64,000 nucleotides of DNA from Miltoncostaea oceani (GTDB lineage Bacteria; Actinomycetota; Thermoleophilia; Miltoncostaeales; Miltoncostaeaceae): assembly GCF_018141545.1 (NCBI RefSeq), contig NZ_CP064356.1, positions 620,001 through 684,000 of the forward strand. The letters run 5' to 3'. Shown in pieces: positions 19,395 to 27,548 of this stretch. Made by a program: the position numbers and the translations under genes. Position 1 is the first letter of the stretch. Each line of letters starts with the position of its first letter. A model generated the notes under the pieces. It saw nothing but the letters and a program-made list of their open reading frames with translations. It ran no database searches and was not told where the DNA came from.

Positions 19395-22007
19395 GTGTTG
19401 ACGCTACGAGCAGCCAAGGGAGCCGACTACTACGAGCGCGCCGAGTTCGCGCGCGACGACTACTACGCCGAGCGCGGGCAGGTGCGCGGGACGTGGGAGG
19501 GACGCGGCGCCGAAGCGCTCGCCCTCACCGACGGGCCGGGGGACGGCGCGCTGGGCGCGCTTCTCGAGGGACGGGATCCCATGACCGGCGAGGATCTGCC
19601 CGGGCGGCGCACCCGCCGCGGGGGCAACGTCGCCTTCGACCTGACGTTCGCCGCGCCCAAGGGGGTGAGCGTGCTCGCCGCGGTCGGCGACGAGGCGGTG
19701 CGGGAAGCCATCCTCTCCGCGTACGCCGAGGGGGTGCGCGCGGCGCTCGACTACCTCGAGCGGCGGGCCTGCTTCGTGCGGCGCGGCCACAACGGCGTGA
19801 GGGTCCTTCGCGGTGAGGGCTTCGTCGGCGCCATGTACCTGCACGAGATGGCCCGTTCCGGCGATCCGCACCTGCACGCGCACCTGGTGATCGCCAATCG
19901 GGTGCGCGGCGAGGACGGCCGGTGGACGGCACCGGACATGCGGCCGGTGTTCGCCGAGGCAAAGACCGCAGGCTTCATCGCCGAGGCGGTGGCCCGCGCG
20001 CGTCTCAGCGAGACGGTCGGCCTGGAGTGGGAGGAGACCACGAATGGCTCGATCGACCTCGTGGCGGTGCCCGCGTCGGTGCGCGAGCACTTCTCATCCC
20101 GCCACGCGGAGATCGTCGAGCTGGCACACGCGCGCGGCTACACCGGCGCGGCGGCGATCGAGGCGATCCAGCGTGAGACCCGCGACCGAAAGCGCGTCGT
20201 CTCCCGTGAGCGCGCGACGGCCGAGTGGCGCGCGCGGGCGGCCGAGCATGGGTTCGGCGACCCCGAGATCGCGCGGACCATCGGCGCAGCGCCGTCGCGC
20301 TCGCCGGCGGCGTACATCGAGGGCCTTCGCGAGTGCCGGCGCCGAATGGAGAGCCCCGCCGGGCTCACCCAGCGCGCGTCGTCGTTCACCCGCCGCGAGG
20401 TCATCCAGGAGCTCGCCGACGCCCACCCAGAGGGCATCGGCGCGCGCGCCCTCGAGCGCCTCGCCGACGACTTCCTCGCGGCACGCTGCGTGCCACTCGC
20501 GCCGGCGGGCGCGGCGCCCGGGCGCGGTTACCAGGAGGCGCGCTACACGACCCCCGACATGCTCGACGTCGAGACTCGGCTCATCGACACAGCTTGTGCC
20601 CCGCCGATCCACCCACGGCTGGCGAGTCCTCTCCATGTCGAACGCGCGATCGCCGCCAGGCCCACGCTCGGCGATGACCAGGCGGCAGCCGTCCGCCACC
20701 TGTGCTCAGGACAGCCGCGCACGCGGCTGATTGAGGCGCGTGCGGGCTCTGGCAAGACGTTCGCCCTGGAGGCGGTGCGGGAGGCATACGAATCATCGGG
20801 CGTCGCGGTGGTCGGAACCGCCTGGCAGGCCCAGGCGGCCGAGGTGCTCCAGCGCGACGCCGGCATCGCCTCCGAGACGACGGCGCTCATCCTGGAGCGC
20901 GCAGCGCGCGGACAGGAGGCCGTCCCCGGGGGTGCGGTCGTCGTCTGTGACGAGGCCTCCACCATGCCGACGCGCGCTCTCGAGCGACTCGTCCAGGTGG
21001 TGGCGTCGCACGGTGGCCGACTGATCCTGGTCGGCGACAGGGCGCAGCTGCCACCGGTCGACGCCGGTGGCGGCTTCGCCGCCCTCTGCGACCGGCTCGG
21101 CGCGGCCGAGCTCACCGAGAACCGGCGCCAGCGCACCGAACTGCAGCGAGCCGTGGCCGCGCGGCTCGCCGAGGGGCGCGCCGGCGATGCCATCTCCCTC
21201 CTCGCCGAACACGGCCGTCTGCAGGCCTTCGCGGACGGCGCCAACGCCCGGCGCGCGCTGATCCGCTCCTGGGCGCAGACATCGCTTGCGGATCCCGCCA
21301 ACGCCATGATCCTCGCCCACGACCGACGCGAGGTGCGTCTGCTGAACGAGATGGCCCGCGCCGAGCTCGACCGCGCGGGACGGCTGTCTGATCGCCGCCT
21401 CGTGGCGGCCGGCCGCGAGTGGGCGATCGGCGATCGCCTGCTCTGCCGGCGCAACCACTACCGGCTCGACGTGCGCAACGGCACCCGCGGCGTCGTCACC
21501 GGACTCGACGAGCGTGAGCGGGCGCTCACCCTCTGGACCGACGATGGACGCGAGGTGGCCCTTCCCGCCGGCTACCTGCGCCACGCCGAGCACGGCTATG
21601 CGATGACCGGACACGTCAGCCAGGGCACGACCGTGGACCGCACCTACCTGCTCGCGACTCCCGAGCGAGGCGGCAAGGAATGGGCGTACGTCGCCGGCTC
21701 ACGCCAGCGGATCGACCTGGAGGTCTACGCGATCCACACAGACCCCGAGACGCTCGGGGTTGCCCTCGAGTGCGCCTGGACGCGGACGCAGGCAAAGGGG
21801 CTCGCGGTCGACCTCGCCGCGGCTGGCAGTCGGGGCATCGAGGGAAGGAAGCCCAAGAGCGATCTCACACGCTTTCCATCCGGAGGGTCGAGGGCCGAGA
21901 TCAGCAACCAACGGGAGAGGCCCGAGCCGGATCTGCGGCCCTCCGAATCGGCCTGGTCGTACCCCCGCCAGGGCTCTCTTGGGCGCGGGCTTAGTCGGGA
22001 TCTGTAG
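19395..22007 (+). CDS. MobF-family conjugative relaxase with TraI-type helicase
   Basis: An 870-residue TrwC/TraI-like protein. The relaxase domain starts MLTL and has tyrosine pairs Y12-Y13 and Y23-Y24, then FDLTFAAPKGVSVL and the metal-binding three-histidine motif DPHLHAHLVIANR (H159, H161, H163). The helicase part has Walker A in EARAGSGKTFAL, Walker B in VVCDEAS, then LVGDRAQLPPVDAGGGF, LTENRRQ and the late motif YAMTGHVSQGTTVDRTYLL. It would nick oriT, stay bound to the 5' end and unwind the strand for transfer. It starts at GTG 19395 behind a TATAAT box. It is somewhat shorter than the largest TraI proteins and has no extra C-terminal domain. Confidence 0.92.
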   Translation: MLTLRAAKGADYYERAEFARDDYYAERGQVRGTWEGRGAEALALTDGPGDGALGALLEGRDPMTGEDLPGRRTRRGGNVAFDLTFAAPKGVSVLAAVGDEAVREAILSAYAEGVRAALDYLERRACFVRRGHNGVRVLRGEGFVGAMYLHEMARSGDPHLHAHLVIANRVRGEDGRWTAPDMRPVFAEAKTAGFIAEAVARARLSETVGLEWEETTNGSIDLVAVPASVREHFSSRHAEIVELAHARGYTGAAAIEAIQRETRDRKRVVSRERATAEWRARAAEHGFGDPEIARTIGAAPSRSPAAYIEGLRECRRRMESPAGLTQRASSFTRREVIQELADAHPEGIGARALERLADDFLAARCVPLAPAGAAPGRGYQEARYTTPDMLDVETRLIDTACAPPIHPRLASPLHVERAIAARPTLGDDQAAAVRHLCSGQPRTRLIEARAGSGKTFALEAVREAYESSGVAVVGTAWQAQAAEVLQRDAGIASETTALILERAARGQEAVPGGAVVVCDEASTMPTRALERLVQVVASHGGRLILVGDRAQLPPVDAGGGFAALCDRLGAAELTENRRQRTELQRAVAARLAEGRAGDAISLLAEHGRLQAFADGANARRALIRSWAQTSLADPANAMILAHDRREVRLLNEMARAELDRAGRLSDRRLVAAGREWAIGDRLLCRRNHYRLDVRNGTRGVVTGLDERERALTLWTDDGREVALPAGYLRHAEHGYAMTGHVSQGTTVDRTYLLATPERGGKEWAYVAGSRQRIDLEVYAIHTDPETLGVALECAWTRTQAKGLAVDLAAAGSRGIEGRKPKSDLTRFPSGGSRAEISNQRERPEPDLRPSESAWSYPRQGSLGRGLSRDL

Positions 22008-22014
22008 TAGCCGT

Positions 22015-23208
22015 TCAGGGTTTGCTCGGCGCCGGCAGCTGCCCGGAAGCGACCATCGCGGCCCCGCCGATCACCAGGCCCGGCAGGTAGCCGCCGGAGC
22101 GATCCCAGAGCGGCACGCGCGTCGGACCTATGGCGTTGCTAGCGGCCCCGATCATGATCGCCAGGCTCATCGGCCCGCGCACGACCAGGTGCTTGTCCCG
22201 GCCGAGATCGGAGAGATCCGCGAGGAGGCGGGCCGCCTGCTGCGCCAGGCCGCCGATCTGGTCCTCGCTGAGGACGTGCGGGGCGTGAAGCGTGATGATC
22301 TCCTCGGCGCCGATTTCATCGGCGTACCGCCCCGCGGCGCCGTCGATCGGCTCGGGCGCCGAGACGACGACCAGCACCGGCCCCTCCCCGCCCCGGGCCT
22401 GACGGGCCGGGACGACCGAAAACCCCGAGGCGAGCATCTTGCTCGAGACGGTCATCTCGCGTCCCCCGAATCGCTGCGCGACCTCGAGCTGGAGGCCACT
22501 CACCGCGCGCCACTGGTATCCGAGGGCCGCCGCGAGCGGTGCGTAGAGGTCTCCCGTGATCCTCACACGGCGCACGCCCGCCTCGCGCAGCGCTGACTCG
22601 AGGTTCCCGGCGGCGTGCGTGACGCGCGCGCCGTCGATGCCGCTCGTGGTCTCCTCCACGACCGCCCGCCAGTCCACCGCGACCTCGGCGGTGTGGTCGG
22701 GCACGGCCGTGCATGAGAAGGAGATCGTGATCGGAGCCGAGCCGCGGGCGACGAGCGCATGGCGCACGTAGTCGCCGGCGGCGCGGCGCCACAGTGTGGG
22801 ATCGTCCTCGCCGTCAGCTCGGAGCACCCCGTTCAGTCCCCCGAGGGCTGCCAGGCTGCCGCGCCATCGCGGCAGGCAGAGTCTCGGCCGCCGCGGCAGG
22901 TCGCCGGGGCGCAGGTCGCTGAACAGCGGCACCACCGGGAACCCGCCCCGCCGGCCGCGCCCCAGCGCGGCCGGGATCTCGACCTTGCGGATGAAACGTG
23001 ACGTCATCGAGGCCGGGGTTCCGAACCAGATGAACCCGCCCGCGTCTTCGGCGATCACCCGCCGGATCTCGCCCTCGCTCGGGCTCCCCAGACGCAGGTC
23101 GTTGACGTCCTGCCACCCGTCGGCCCCCATCAGGCTGAGTTGCGCGCTGAACTCCTCCAGGCGCAGGCGGTCTTCGCGGGCGTGACACAGGAACGGGCGC
23201 AGGCTCAT
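22015..23208 (-). CDS. CBASS effector with TIR and SAVED domains
   Basis: A 397-residue protein. The N-terminal TIR domain runs about 1-130: FLCHAREDRLRLEEFSAQL, WFGTPASMTSRFIRKVEIPAAL with the likely NADase glutamate E77. The C-terminal SAVED domain (about 165-385) has VLVVVSAPEPIDG, then DKHLVVRGPMSLAIMIGAASNAIGPTRVPLWDR and YLPGL, a CARF-like fold that senses cyclic oligonucleotides. In known TIR-SAVED effectors a cyclic trinucleotide drives filament formation and NAD+ depletion, killing the infected cell. It is the last gene of the operon, with ATGA overlap to the E2-like gene. A region of 7 bases separates its stop from the convergent relaxase gene. Confidence 0.9.
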   Translation of the reverse strand: MSLRPFLCHAREDRLRLEEFSAQLSLMGADGWQDVNDLRLGSPSEGEIRRVIAEDAGGFIWFGTPASMTSRFIRKVEIPAALGRGRRGGFPVVPLFSDLRPGDLPRRPRLCLPRWRGSLAALGGLNGVLRADGEDDPTLWRRAAGDYVRHALVARGSAPITISFSCTAVPDHTAEVAVDWRAVVEETTSGIDGARVTHAAGNLESALREAGVRRVRITGDLYAPLAAALGYQWRAVSGLQLEVAQRFGGREMTVSSKMLASGFSVVPARQARGGEGPVLVVVSAPEPIDGAAGRYADEIGAEEIITLHAPHVLSEDQIGGLAQQAARLLADLSDLGRDKHLVVRGPMSLAIMIGAASNAIGPTRVPLWDRSGGYLPGLVIGGAAMVASGQLPAPSKP

Positions 23209-23843
23209 GCCGCCGCCGCCACCCCGTGCGGGGCCTCGTCGCCGGGCCAGAAGCCCTCGATGCGCCAGATGTGCTCCCGGGCGACGTGGGCCCGAGCGAG
23301 GTCGGCGAGGGCTACGAGCCCGTCCTCAGGCTCCCAGCGCCGGTGCGACGGGTCGCCGGGGTAGTAGAGGCAGAGCTCGTGCCCGTGCGGGCCCGAGAGG
23401 GCGTTGCGGTGCGGCGAGGCAACCCCCGCCCCGCTCGGTCCGTCCAGGCACACCACGACCGCCCGGCGGGCGACCAGCGGCACCAGCGCCACGAGCCGCA
23501 ACCGCCCGAATGGCCCCTCGGCGATGAAGCGGTAGGCGCGCGGTCGGCCCCAACCCCGCCCGGCCACGACGGCGCGCAGGAGCGGCATATCCTCGAGGGC
23601 CTCGGCCGGAAGGGCCACCAGTCCTCCCTCGGTGAGCCCGCGCTCGATCACCCCCCTCACCGTCGGACGCAGCCACCACGGGAGCCACCGGTGCCCCGGC
23701 AGGTGAGGAGGATCCGGGCGTCCGATCCCACCTCGGCCAAGGGCCCGGCGACAGAGCGTGAGCGGGTCGAGGGGCGCGGTGGGCCGCTCCGCCGGCGACG
23801 GCGGCGCTGGCCTGCGCCTGCGCCTGCGCCTGCGCCTGCTCAT
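23205..23843 (-). CDS. E2-like conjugating-enzyme protein of type II-short CBASS
   Basis: A 212-residue protein. After an Arg tract and Pro-rich linker, residues 45-205 fit the bacterial E2 family. Features are YRFIAEGPFGRLRLVALVPLVARRAVVVCLDG, then HGHELCLYYPGDPSHRRW with the candidate catalytic cysteine C158, and LADLARAHVAREHIWR...WPGDEAPHG. Related proteins act on the CD-NTase and raise its output by conjugation. No E1/JAB gene is present, so this is the short form of type II CBASS. The start (ATG 23843) lies one base after the CD-NTase stop. Confidence 0.75.
   Translation of the reverse strand: MSRRRRRRRRRPAPPSPAERPTAPLDPLTLCRRALGRGGIGRPDPPHLPGHRWLPWWLRPTVRGVIERGLTEGGLVALPAEALEDMPLLRAVVAGRGWGRPRAYRFIAEGPFGRLRLVALVPLVARRAVVVCLDGPSGAGVASPHRNALSGPHGHELCLYYPGDPSHRRWEPEDGLVALADLARAHVAREHIWRIEGFWPGDEAPHGVAAAA
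23811..23839 (-). repeat. Hexanucleotide tandem repeat in the E2-like gene
   Basis: Four exact copies of CCTGCG plus a partial fifth, encoding nine consecutive arginines (residues 3-11) on the minus strand. Copy-number change would add or remove Arg pairs without shifting the frame. Confidence 0.75.
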
Positions 23844-23844
23844 C

Positions 23845-24867
23845 TCAGGCCCGCCACGCCCGGGGCGACTTGGCGATGGCCCGCGCGCCGGGCGCGAGGC
23901 TGAGCCCCGCGCCGGCGACGCCGGCCGTGCCTGCGCGCAGGGAGGCCGCAACCGTCCCGGGGCGCTGGCCGGGGCCGGGGAAGGTCGGGCCGAGCAGCTG
24001 CTCCCAGGCCGCGAGGGCCTCCTCGGACGGCAGGTCGAGCGCGGCTCGTGCCGCTTCGGCGGCGGCCGCCGCGACCGGGATCGCCCGGGCCCGCCGGTCG
24101 TCGGCCAGCAGCTCGAGGACGTCCCGCTCGGGCCAGCCGGGGTCGGGGAGAGGGCGGCGCTCGCCCAGGTGCTCGGCGAGGGCCTCCAGGGTGAGGGCCA
24201 TGCCCTGGTCGTAGTCGTGCTCACGGCCACCGAGGGCGCCGTGTGTCGCGGCCTCGATGGCGTAGGACGGCAGGAGCTTCTCGTCGCCCTCGACCATCCG
24301 GCAGTTCCAGCTCTTGGCGATCCGGACCGCCCGGATGTAGGTCCCGCCGCTGGAGGCATTGGCATCGGCCGCGGCCTGGATCTGGCCCCGTGGGTGCTCG
24401 AGCGTCCAGTCGCACAGCCCCTCCTCAGGCTTGTTCCGGCAGAGCCACAGGCGATCGTCGAGGTCGTGCTCGCGGGCCGGCACCAGATCGACCTCGATCG
24501 GGGAGCCCTCGATCACGCAGGTGACCGCCCGGACGCCGATCTTCTTGACGCGCCGGACGATCTTGGAGCCCGCCGCGGCTCGGGCGATCCGGGCGAGCTC
24601 CTCGTCGGGCGGGGGGCGGTGGCGGACATCGCCCACCACCAGCATCACATCGACATCACCGAGCGGGGCGATCTGGGTCTTGCGGCGATACGAGCCGCTG
24701 AGGAACGTATCCGCGACGGGGATGCCGAGCTGCTCGGCGACCTGTTCGCGCACGAGCGGGTGGATCCGCTTGGCCTCGGCATTCTGGTCGCCGGAGACGC
24801 GGATGGCGCGCTCGTGGGCCTCGAAGGCCTCCTGGACGCTCGAATCAGCGGAAACGGTGATGCTCAT
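23845..24867 (-). CDS. CBASS cyclic-oligonucleotide synthase (CD-NTase)
   Basis: A 340-residue nucleotidyltransferase of the cGAS/DncV-like superfamily. The active site is GSYRRKTQIAPLGDVDVMLVV (GS at 58-59, D71 and D73) with the third aspartate in IEVDLVPA (D127). The fold continues with an OAS1-C-like helical domain (YIRAVRIAKSWN and PSYAIEAAT). It would make a cyclic nucleotide upon phage infection to activate the TIR-SAVED effector. The ATG at 24867 has AAGGAGCACCCG upstream. It is the first gene of the operon, transcribed from the TGTGAA-rich divergent promoter region. Confidence 0.9.
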   Translation of the reverse strand: MSITVSADSSVQEAFEAHERAIRVSGDQNAEAKRIHPLVREQVAEQLGIPVADTFLSGSYRRKTQIAPLGDVDVMLVVGDVRHRPPPDEELARIARAAAGSKIVRRVKKIGVRAVTCVIEGSPIEVDLVPAREHDLDDRLWLCRNKPEEGLCDWTLEHPRGQIQAAADANASSGGTYIRAVRIAKSWNCRMVEGDEKLLPSYAIEAATHGALGGREHDYDQGMALTLEALAEHLGERRPLPDPGWPERDVLELLADDRRARAIPVAAAAAEAARAALDLPSEEALAAWEQLLGPTFPGPGQRPGTVAASLRAGTAGVAGAGLSLAPGARAIAKSPRAWRA

Positions 24868-24901
24868 CGGGTGCTCCTTCAGGATCGGGTCGTCGTGCCG
24901 A

Positions 24902-24947
24902 TGTGAACTATAGTGTGAAGTAGAGTCATTGTGAAGTATGGTGTGAA
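24902..24947. promoter_or_regulatory. Divergent promoter with four TGTGAA repeats
   Basis: TGTGAA occurs four times in the same direction (24902, 24914, 24930, 24942), as two pairs with 12-base spacing separated by 16. A TATAGT -10 box for the minus-strand CBASS operon lies at 24907-24912. A TATGGT -10 box for the plus strand (24937-24942) would start transcription at the ATG at 24951. A regulator bound to the repeats could switch both operons. The helix-turn-helix gene at 25769 is a candidate. Confidence 0.6.
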
Positions 24948-24950
24948 CCG

Positions 24951-25769
24951 ATGCCAGGAACCCACCCCACCCCACTCTCCGGGCCGATTCCGGCCACCAT
25001 CCCGCTGAAGCCACCGCCGCTTGCGAAGGTCTTCGTTCAGGTGCGCTTCTCGCCGATGGCGCGGATCGTCCGCGACGAGTTCTTCGCTGACTTCCAGGAG
25101 GCGCTGGCCGACGAGTATCCGTCCGCGCTTAAGGAGCACGAGCTCTTCCTGCCGGCTGGCCCAGCGGCCGAGCCGCAGCGCGCCGAGCTGTGGCGTATGC
25201 GCGACCAGGAGGACCATTGGAAGCTCACGCTGGCCACCGCCTTCGTCACGCTCGAAACCGACGCGTACCCCGGTAAGGACCTCTTCTTTCAGCGCCTCGC
25301 CAGGGTCCTCGAAGCCGTAGCGACTCACGTCGAGCCGAGGCTCGTGGAGCGCGTGGGCGTCCGCTACATCTGTCGGCTCGAGCAGGAGGACGACCTCGTC
25401 CGGCTTCCCGAACTCGTGCGGCCGGAGGTGGTTGGAGTCGCCGCAGTGCCTGGAGCGCAGCCAAAGCTGTTGCTGACCCAGTCGCAGTATCCGCTTGAGG
25501 AGCACGTCTGGCTCGTCGCCCGCTGGGGCATCGTCCCGCCGAACTTGATGATCGATCCCGGCCTGCCCGGACCCGAGAACGGCCGAAGCTGGATTCTGGA
25601 TGTGGACGTCTACGAGGAAGTCGAGCGACCCTTCGACGCCGAAGCTCTTCGGACTCAGGCGCTGCGTTTCTCTCGGCTGCAGTACCGGTTCTTCCGGTGG
25701 GCGATCGAGCCCGCTTTCCTCCTGCGCTTTGGCGCGGATCCCGAACTTGTCCACCGGCTGGAGGTCTGA
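24951..25769 (+). CDS. TIGR04255-like protein
   Basis: A 272-residue protein fitting the sporadically found TIGR04255 family by length and pattern. There is an N-terminal PLAKVFVQVRFSP strand, then LTLATAFVTLETDAYPGKDLFFQRLARVLEAVATHVEPRLVERVGVRYICRL, and a C-terminal domain ending in a FRWAIEPAFLLRFG segment. Biochemical function is unknown for the family. It is transcribed divergently from CBASS, probably as a leaderless message. Its stop overlaps the start of the next gene, so the two are co-translated. No membrane segment is visible. Confidence 0.65.
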   Translation: MPGTHPTPLSGPIPATIPLKPPPLAKVFVQVRFSPMARIVRDEFFADFQEALADEYPSALKEHELFLPAGPAAEPQRAELWRMRDQEDHWKLTLATAFVTLETDAYPGKDLFFQRLARVLEAVATHVEPRLVERVGVRYICRLEQEDDLVRLPELVRPEVVGVAAVPGAQPKLLLTQSQYPLEEHVWLVARWGIVPPNLMIDPGLPGPENGRSWILDVDVYEEVERPFDAEALRTQALRFSRLQYRFFRWAIEPAFLLRFGADPELVHRLEV

Positions 25770-26425
25770 TGAGCCCCACCCTGACCGAGACGAGCAGGGC
25801 CTGGTGGCTAGTCGGCAATGACGCCCACGTCTACGACCCAGCGATGTTTCTGTCGCTGCCGGTCGCCCACACCGGCTGGGATTTCAACCGGCCGCTCGTG
25901 CTGCCCGAGGCCATCACCGCCTCAAAGCCGGCGTGGACGCTTTGGGTTGAGGCGACGCACTCGCCCGCCCCGCCTGACGCGGCTGCCCTGATCAGCGAGC
26001 TGCGCGACCGGACCGACCTCACCTGGGAGGAGTGCGCGCGCTTGTTCGGCGTGTCGCGGCGCACGGCCCACTACTGGGCGAAGGGCGCCAACGCGATGAC
26101 GGCGGCGCACCAGCGCCGACTGAGCCAGATCCTCGAGATCGTGCGGGACTTCGATGCGTCAGCGACACAGATGCAGGCGGCATTGCGCTCGAGCGTCGGC
26201 GGCCGCTCGATCATCGAGATCATCGCGATGGGCGCCTCGCCAGCCCTGATCAGGGACCACCTCGCGAGCCAACTCGGCCCCGGCCGCACGCGCCGCGCCG
26301 AGCCCTGGCAGCCTCTCGAGCTCCTGCCCGAGCAGCCGCGCGACCCGCGCCATGTGCCTGCCCGCTCGCTCTTGCGGTCCGATGCGGCGCCGGTGTTCGA
26401 CCCTGAGGACCCGACGAGCCGGTGA
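25769..26425 (+). CDS. Helix-turn-helix protein, partner of the TIGR04255-like gene
   Basis: A 218-residue protein. A central Xre-like helix-turn-helix (LTWEECARLFGVSRRTAHYWAKGANAMTAAHQRRLSQILEIV, about 90-130) follows a non-recognised N-terminal region (WWLVGNDAHVYDPAMFLSLPVAHTGWDF). The C-terminus is helical, then Pro/Arg-rich. The ATG overlaps the preceding TGA by one base. It may be an antitoxin or autoregulator acting on the TGTGAA repeats. That is inference from its position. Confidence 0.65.
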   Translation: MSPTLTETSRAWWLVGNDAHVYDPAMFLSLPVAHTGWDFNRPLVLPEAITASKPAWTLWVEATHSPAPPDAAALISELRDRTDLTWEECARLFGVSRRTAHYWAKGANAMTAAHQRRLSQILEIVRDFDASATQMQAALRSSVGGRSIIEIIAMGASPALIRDHLASQLGPGRTRRAEPWQPLELLPEQPRDPRHVPARSLLRSDAAPVFDPEDPTSR

Positions 26426-26461
26426 CCGACCTGAGTCCCGCCGAGAGCCGACGGTGGACCC

Positions 26462-27367
26462 GTGGTCGATGACCAGGCGTTCAAGGAACGTGTCCTCGAG
26501 CAGGGCTGGGGTCCCGGAGCGCTGATCCCCTGGAGGGGCGATCTGGCGCACCAGATCGCTACCGCCGGCCTTCGTTCCTGCGACCTGCGGGCAGACGCCG
26601 GCGGACCCGTCCAGGACGAAACTCCGCCCGACGGACAGTTCCTGCTGGTCTCGCAACTGTGCGACCTGACGGCACCGGCCGCCTCTGAGCCCTTCGCGGT
26701 CGCGCTACCAGCGGGGGCATGGGACCCCGAGCCGGATCGCCCGCTCCCGCGACGCAACTCGGCCAGGTGGCTCGTCTTGGACGCAGATGCGCGCTTGGTC
26801 GCGAGCCAGGCGCGGATGATCACCTTCGACAAGCAGCGACTGCCGGATCTCGAGCCGCTGCACGTTCCCCTCAATCCGCAACTGATCTCAACCTGGTGCG
26901 CTCGCCGATGGCGCCGTACGCCGCTGCCGGACGCGTTCACGCGGACGATTCAGCCCGCCCTCGAGGACGCGTTGGAGCGCGTCGACCATGCGACCGCGCT
27001 AAGTGCCACGATCTGCTGGAGAACCCAGTTCCTGTTACCTGGGGCCGACGGCGTGCGAGGGGTGAGCCTGATCGCCGTCTTCGACCCGGATCTGATCGAG
27101 TCGGTCGAGTTCTCCGGCTACGTCGCGGCGGTCACCGAGCAGGTGGACCGTCTCCGCGCCCGCTACGAGCAGCGGTTCGCCAAGCAGGTGACCGGATTCC
27201 AGCCGTATCAGCTCATGCCCTCCCAGCCGGCTTCGACGACGCAATTCTCGCTTCAGATGGCGCTCGACACCGAGATGATCAGCTTCGACCATCTCTCACC
27301 GGACCTCGGCGGGGAAGCGGCGGACGGTCCGGAGCGACCTGAGCTTCGCGAAGAGGACGTCGTTTAA
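26462..27367 (+). CDS. Unrecognised protein with an SQLCD motif
   Basis: A 301-residue protein that I cannot assign. The N-terminal third contains WRGDLAHQIATAG and FLLVSQLCDLTAPAASEPFAVALPAGAW. The S-Q-x-C-D motif beside a strand resembles a conserved site in several uncharacterised families. A central RTIQPALEDALERVDHATALS helix and a beta-rich stretch (FLLPGADGVRGVSLIAVFDPDLIE) follow, with an acidic C-terminus. It has no signal peptide or membrane segment. It is 36 bases after the helix-turn-helix gene and closes the trio. Confidence 0.55.
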   Translation: MVDDQAFKERVLEQGWGPGALIPWRGDLAHQIATAGLRSCDLRADAGGPVQDETPPDGQFLLVSQLCDLTAPAASEPFAVALPAGAWDPEPDRPLPRRNSARWLVLDADARLVASQARMITFDKQRLPDLEPLHVPLNPQLISTWCARRWRRTPLPDAFTRTIQPALEDALERVDHATALSATICWRTQFLLPGADGVRGVSLIAVFDPDLIESVEFSGYVAAVTEQVDRLRARYEQRFAKQVTGFQPYQLMPSQPASTTQFSLQMALDTEMISFDHLSPDLGGEAADGPERPELREEDVV

Positions 27368-27401
27368 GGAGAGGAGCGCCCGAGACCCCAAAGCGGCGGA
27401 C

Positions 27402-27426
27402 GGGGCCTGGGGGGGCTTGGGTGGGG
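27402..27426 (+). other. G-quadruplex motif
   Basis: Four G-runs (4, 7, 3 and 4 bases) separated by CCT, CTT and T on the plus strand, in the 181-base gap after the trio. It would also be present in the RNA. It sits inside an imperfect inverted repeat (AGCGGCGGACGGGGC against GCCCCGCCTCCGCT at about 27445). Confidence 0.5.
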
Positions 27427-27548
27427 TGACGAGCGAAGGCACGCCCCGCCTCCGCTGCGGGCCACCACCGGTCTCGCGATCGACATCGCGATGACGTAGA
27501 TTCCCAACGTCATAGATTCACAATGCGGCTCTGGGCACTGGAGAGGTC

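Noticed and set aside
23205-24365. A 386-residue version of the E2-like protein starting inside the CD-NTase gene
   Set aside because: The extra part overlaps the CD-NTase coding region in another frame and is low-complexity Pro/Arg. The ATG one base after the CD-NTase stop is far more natural.
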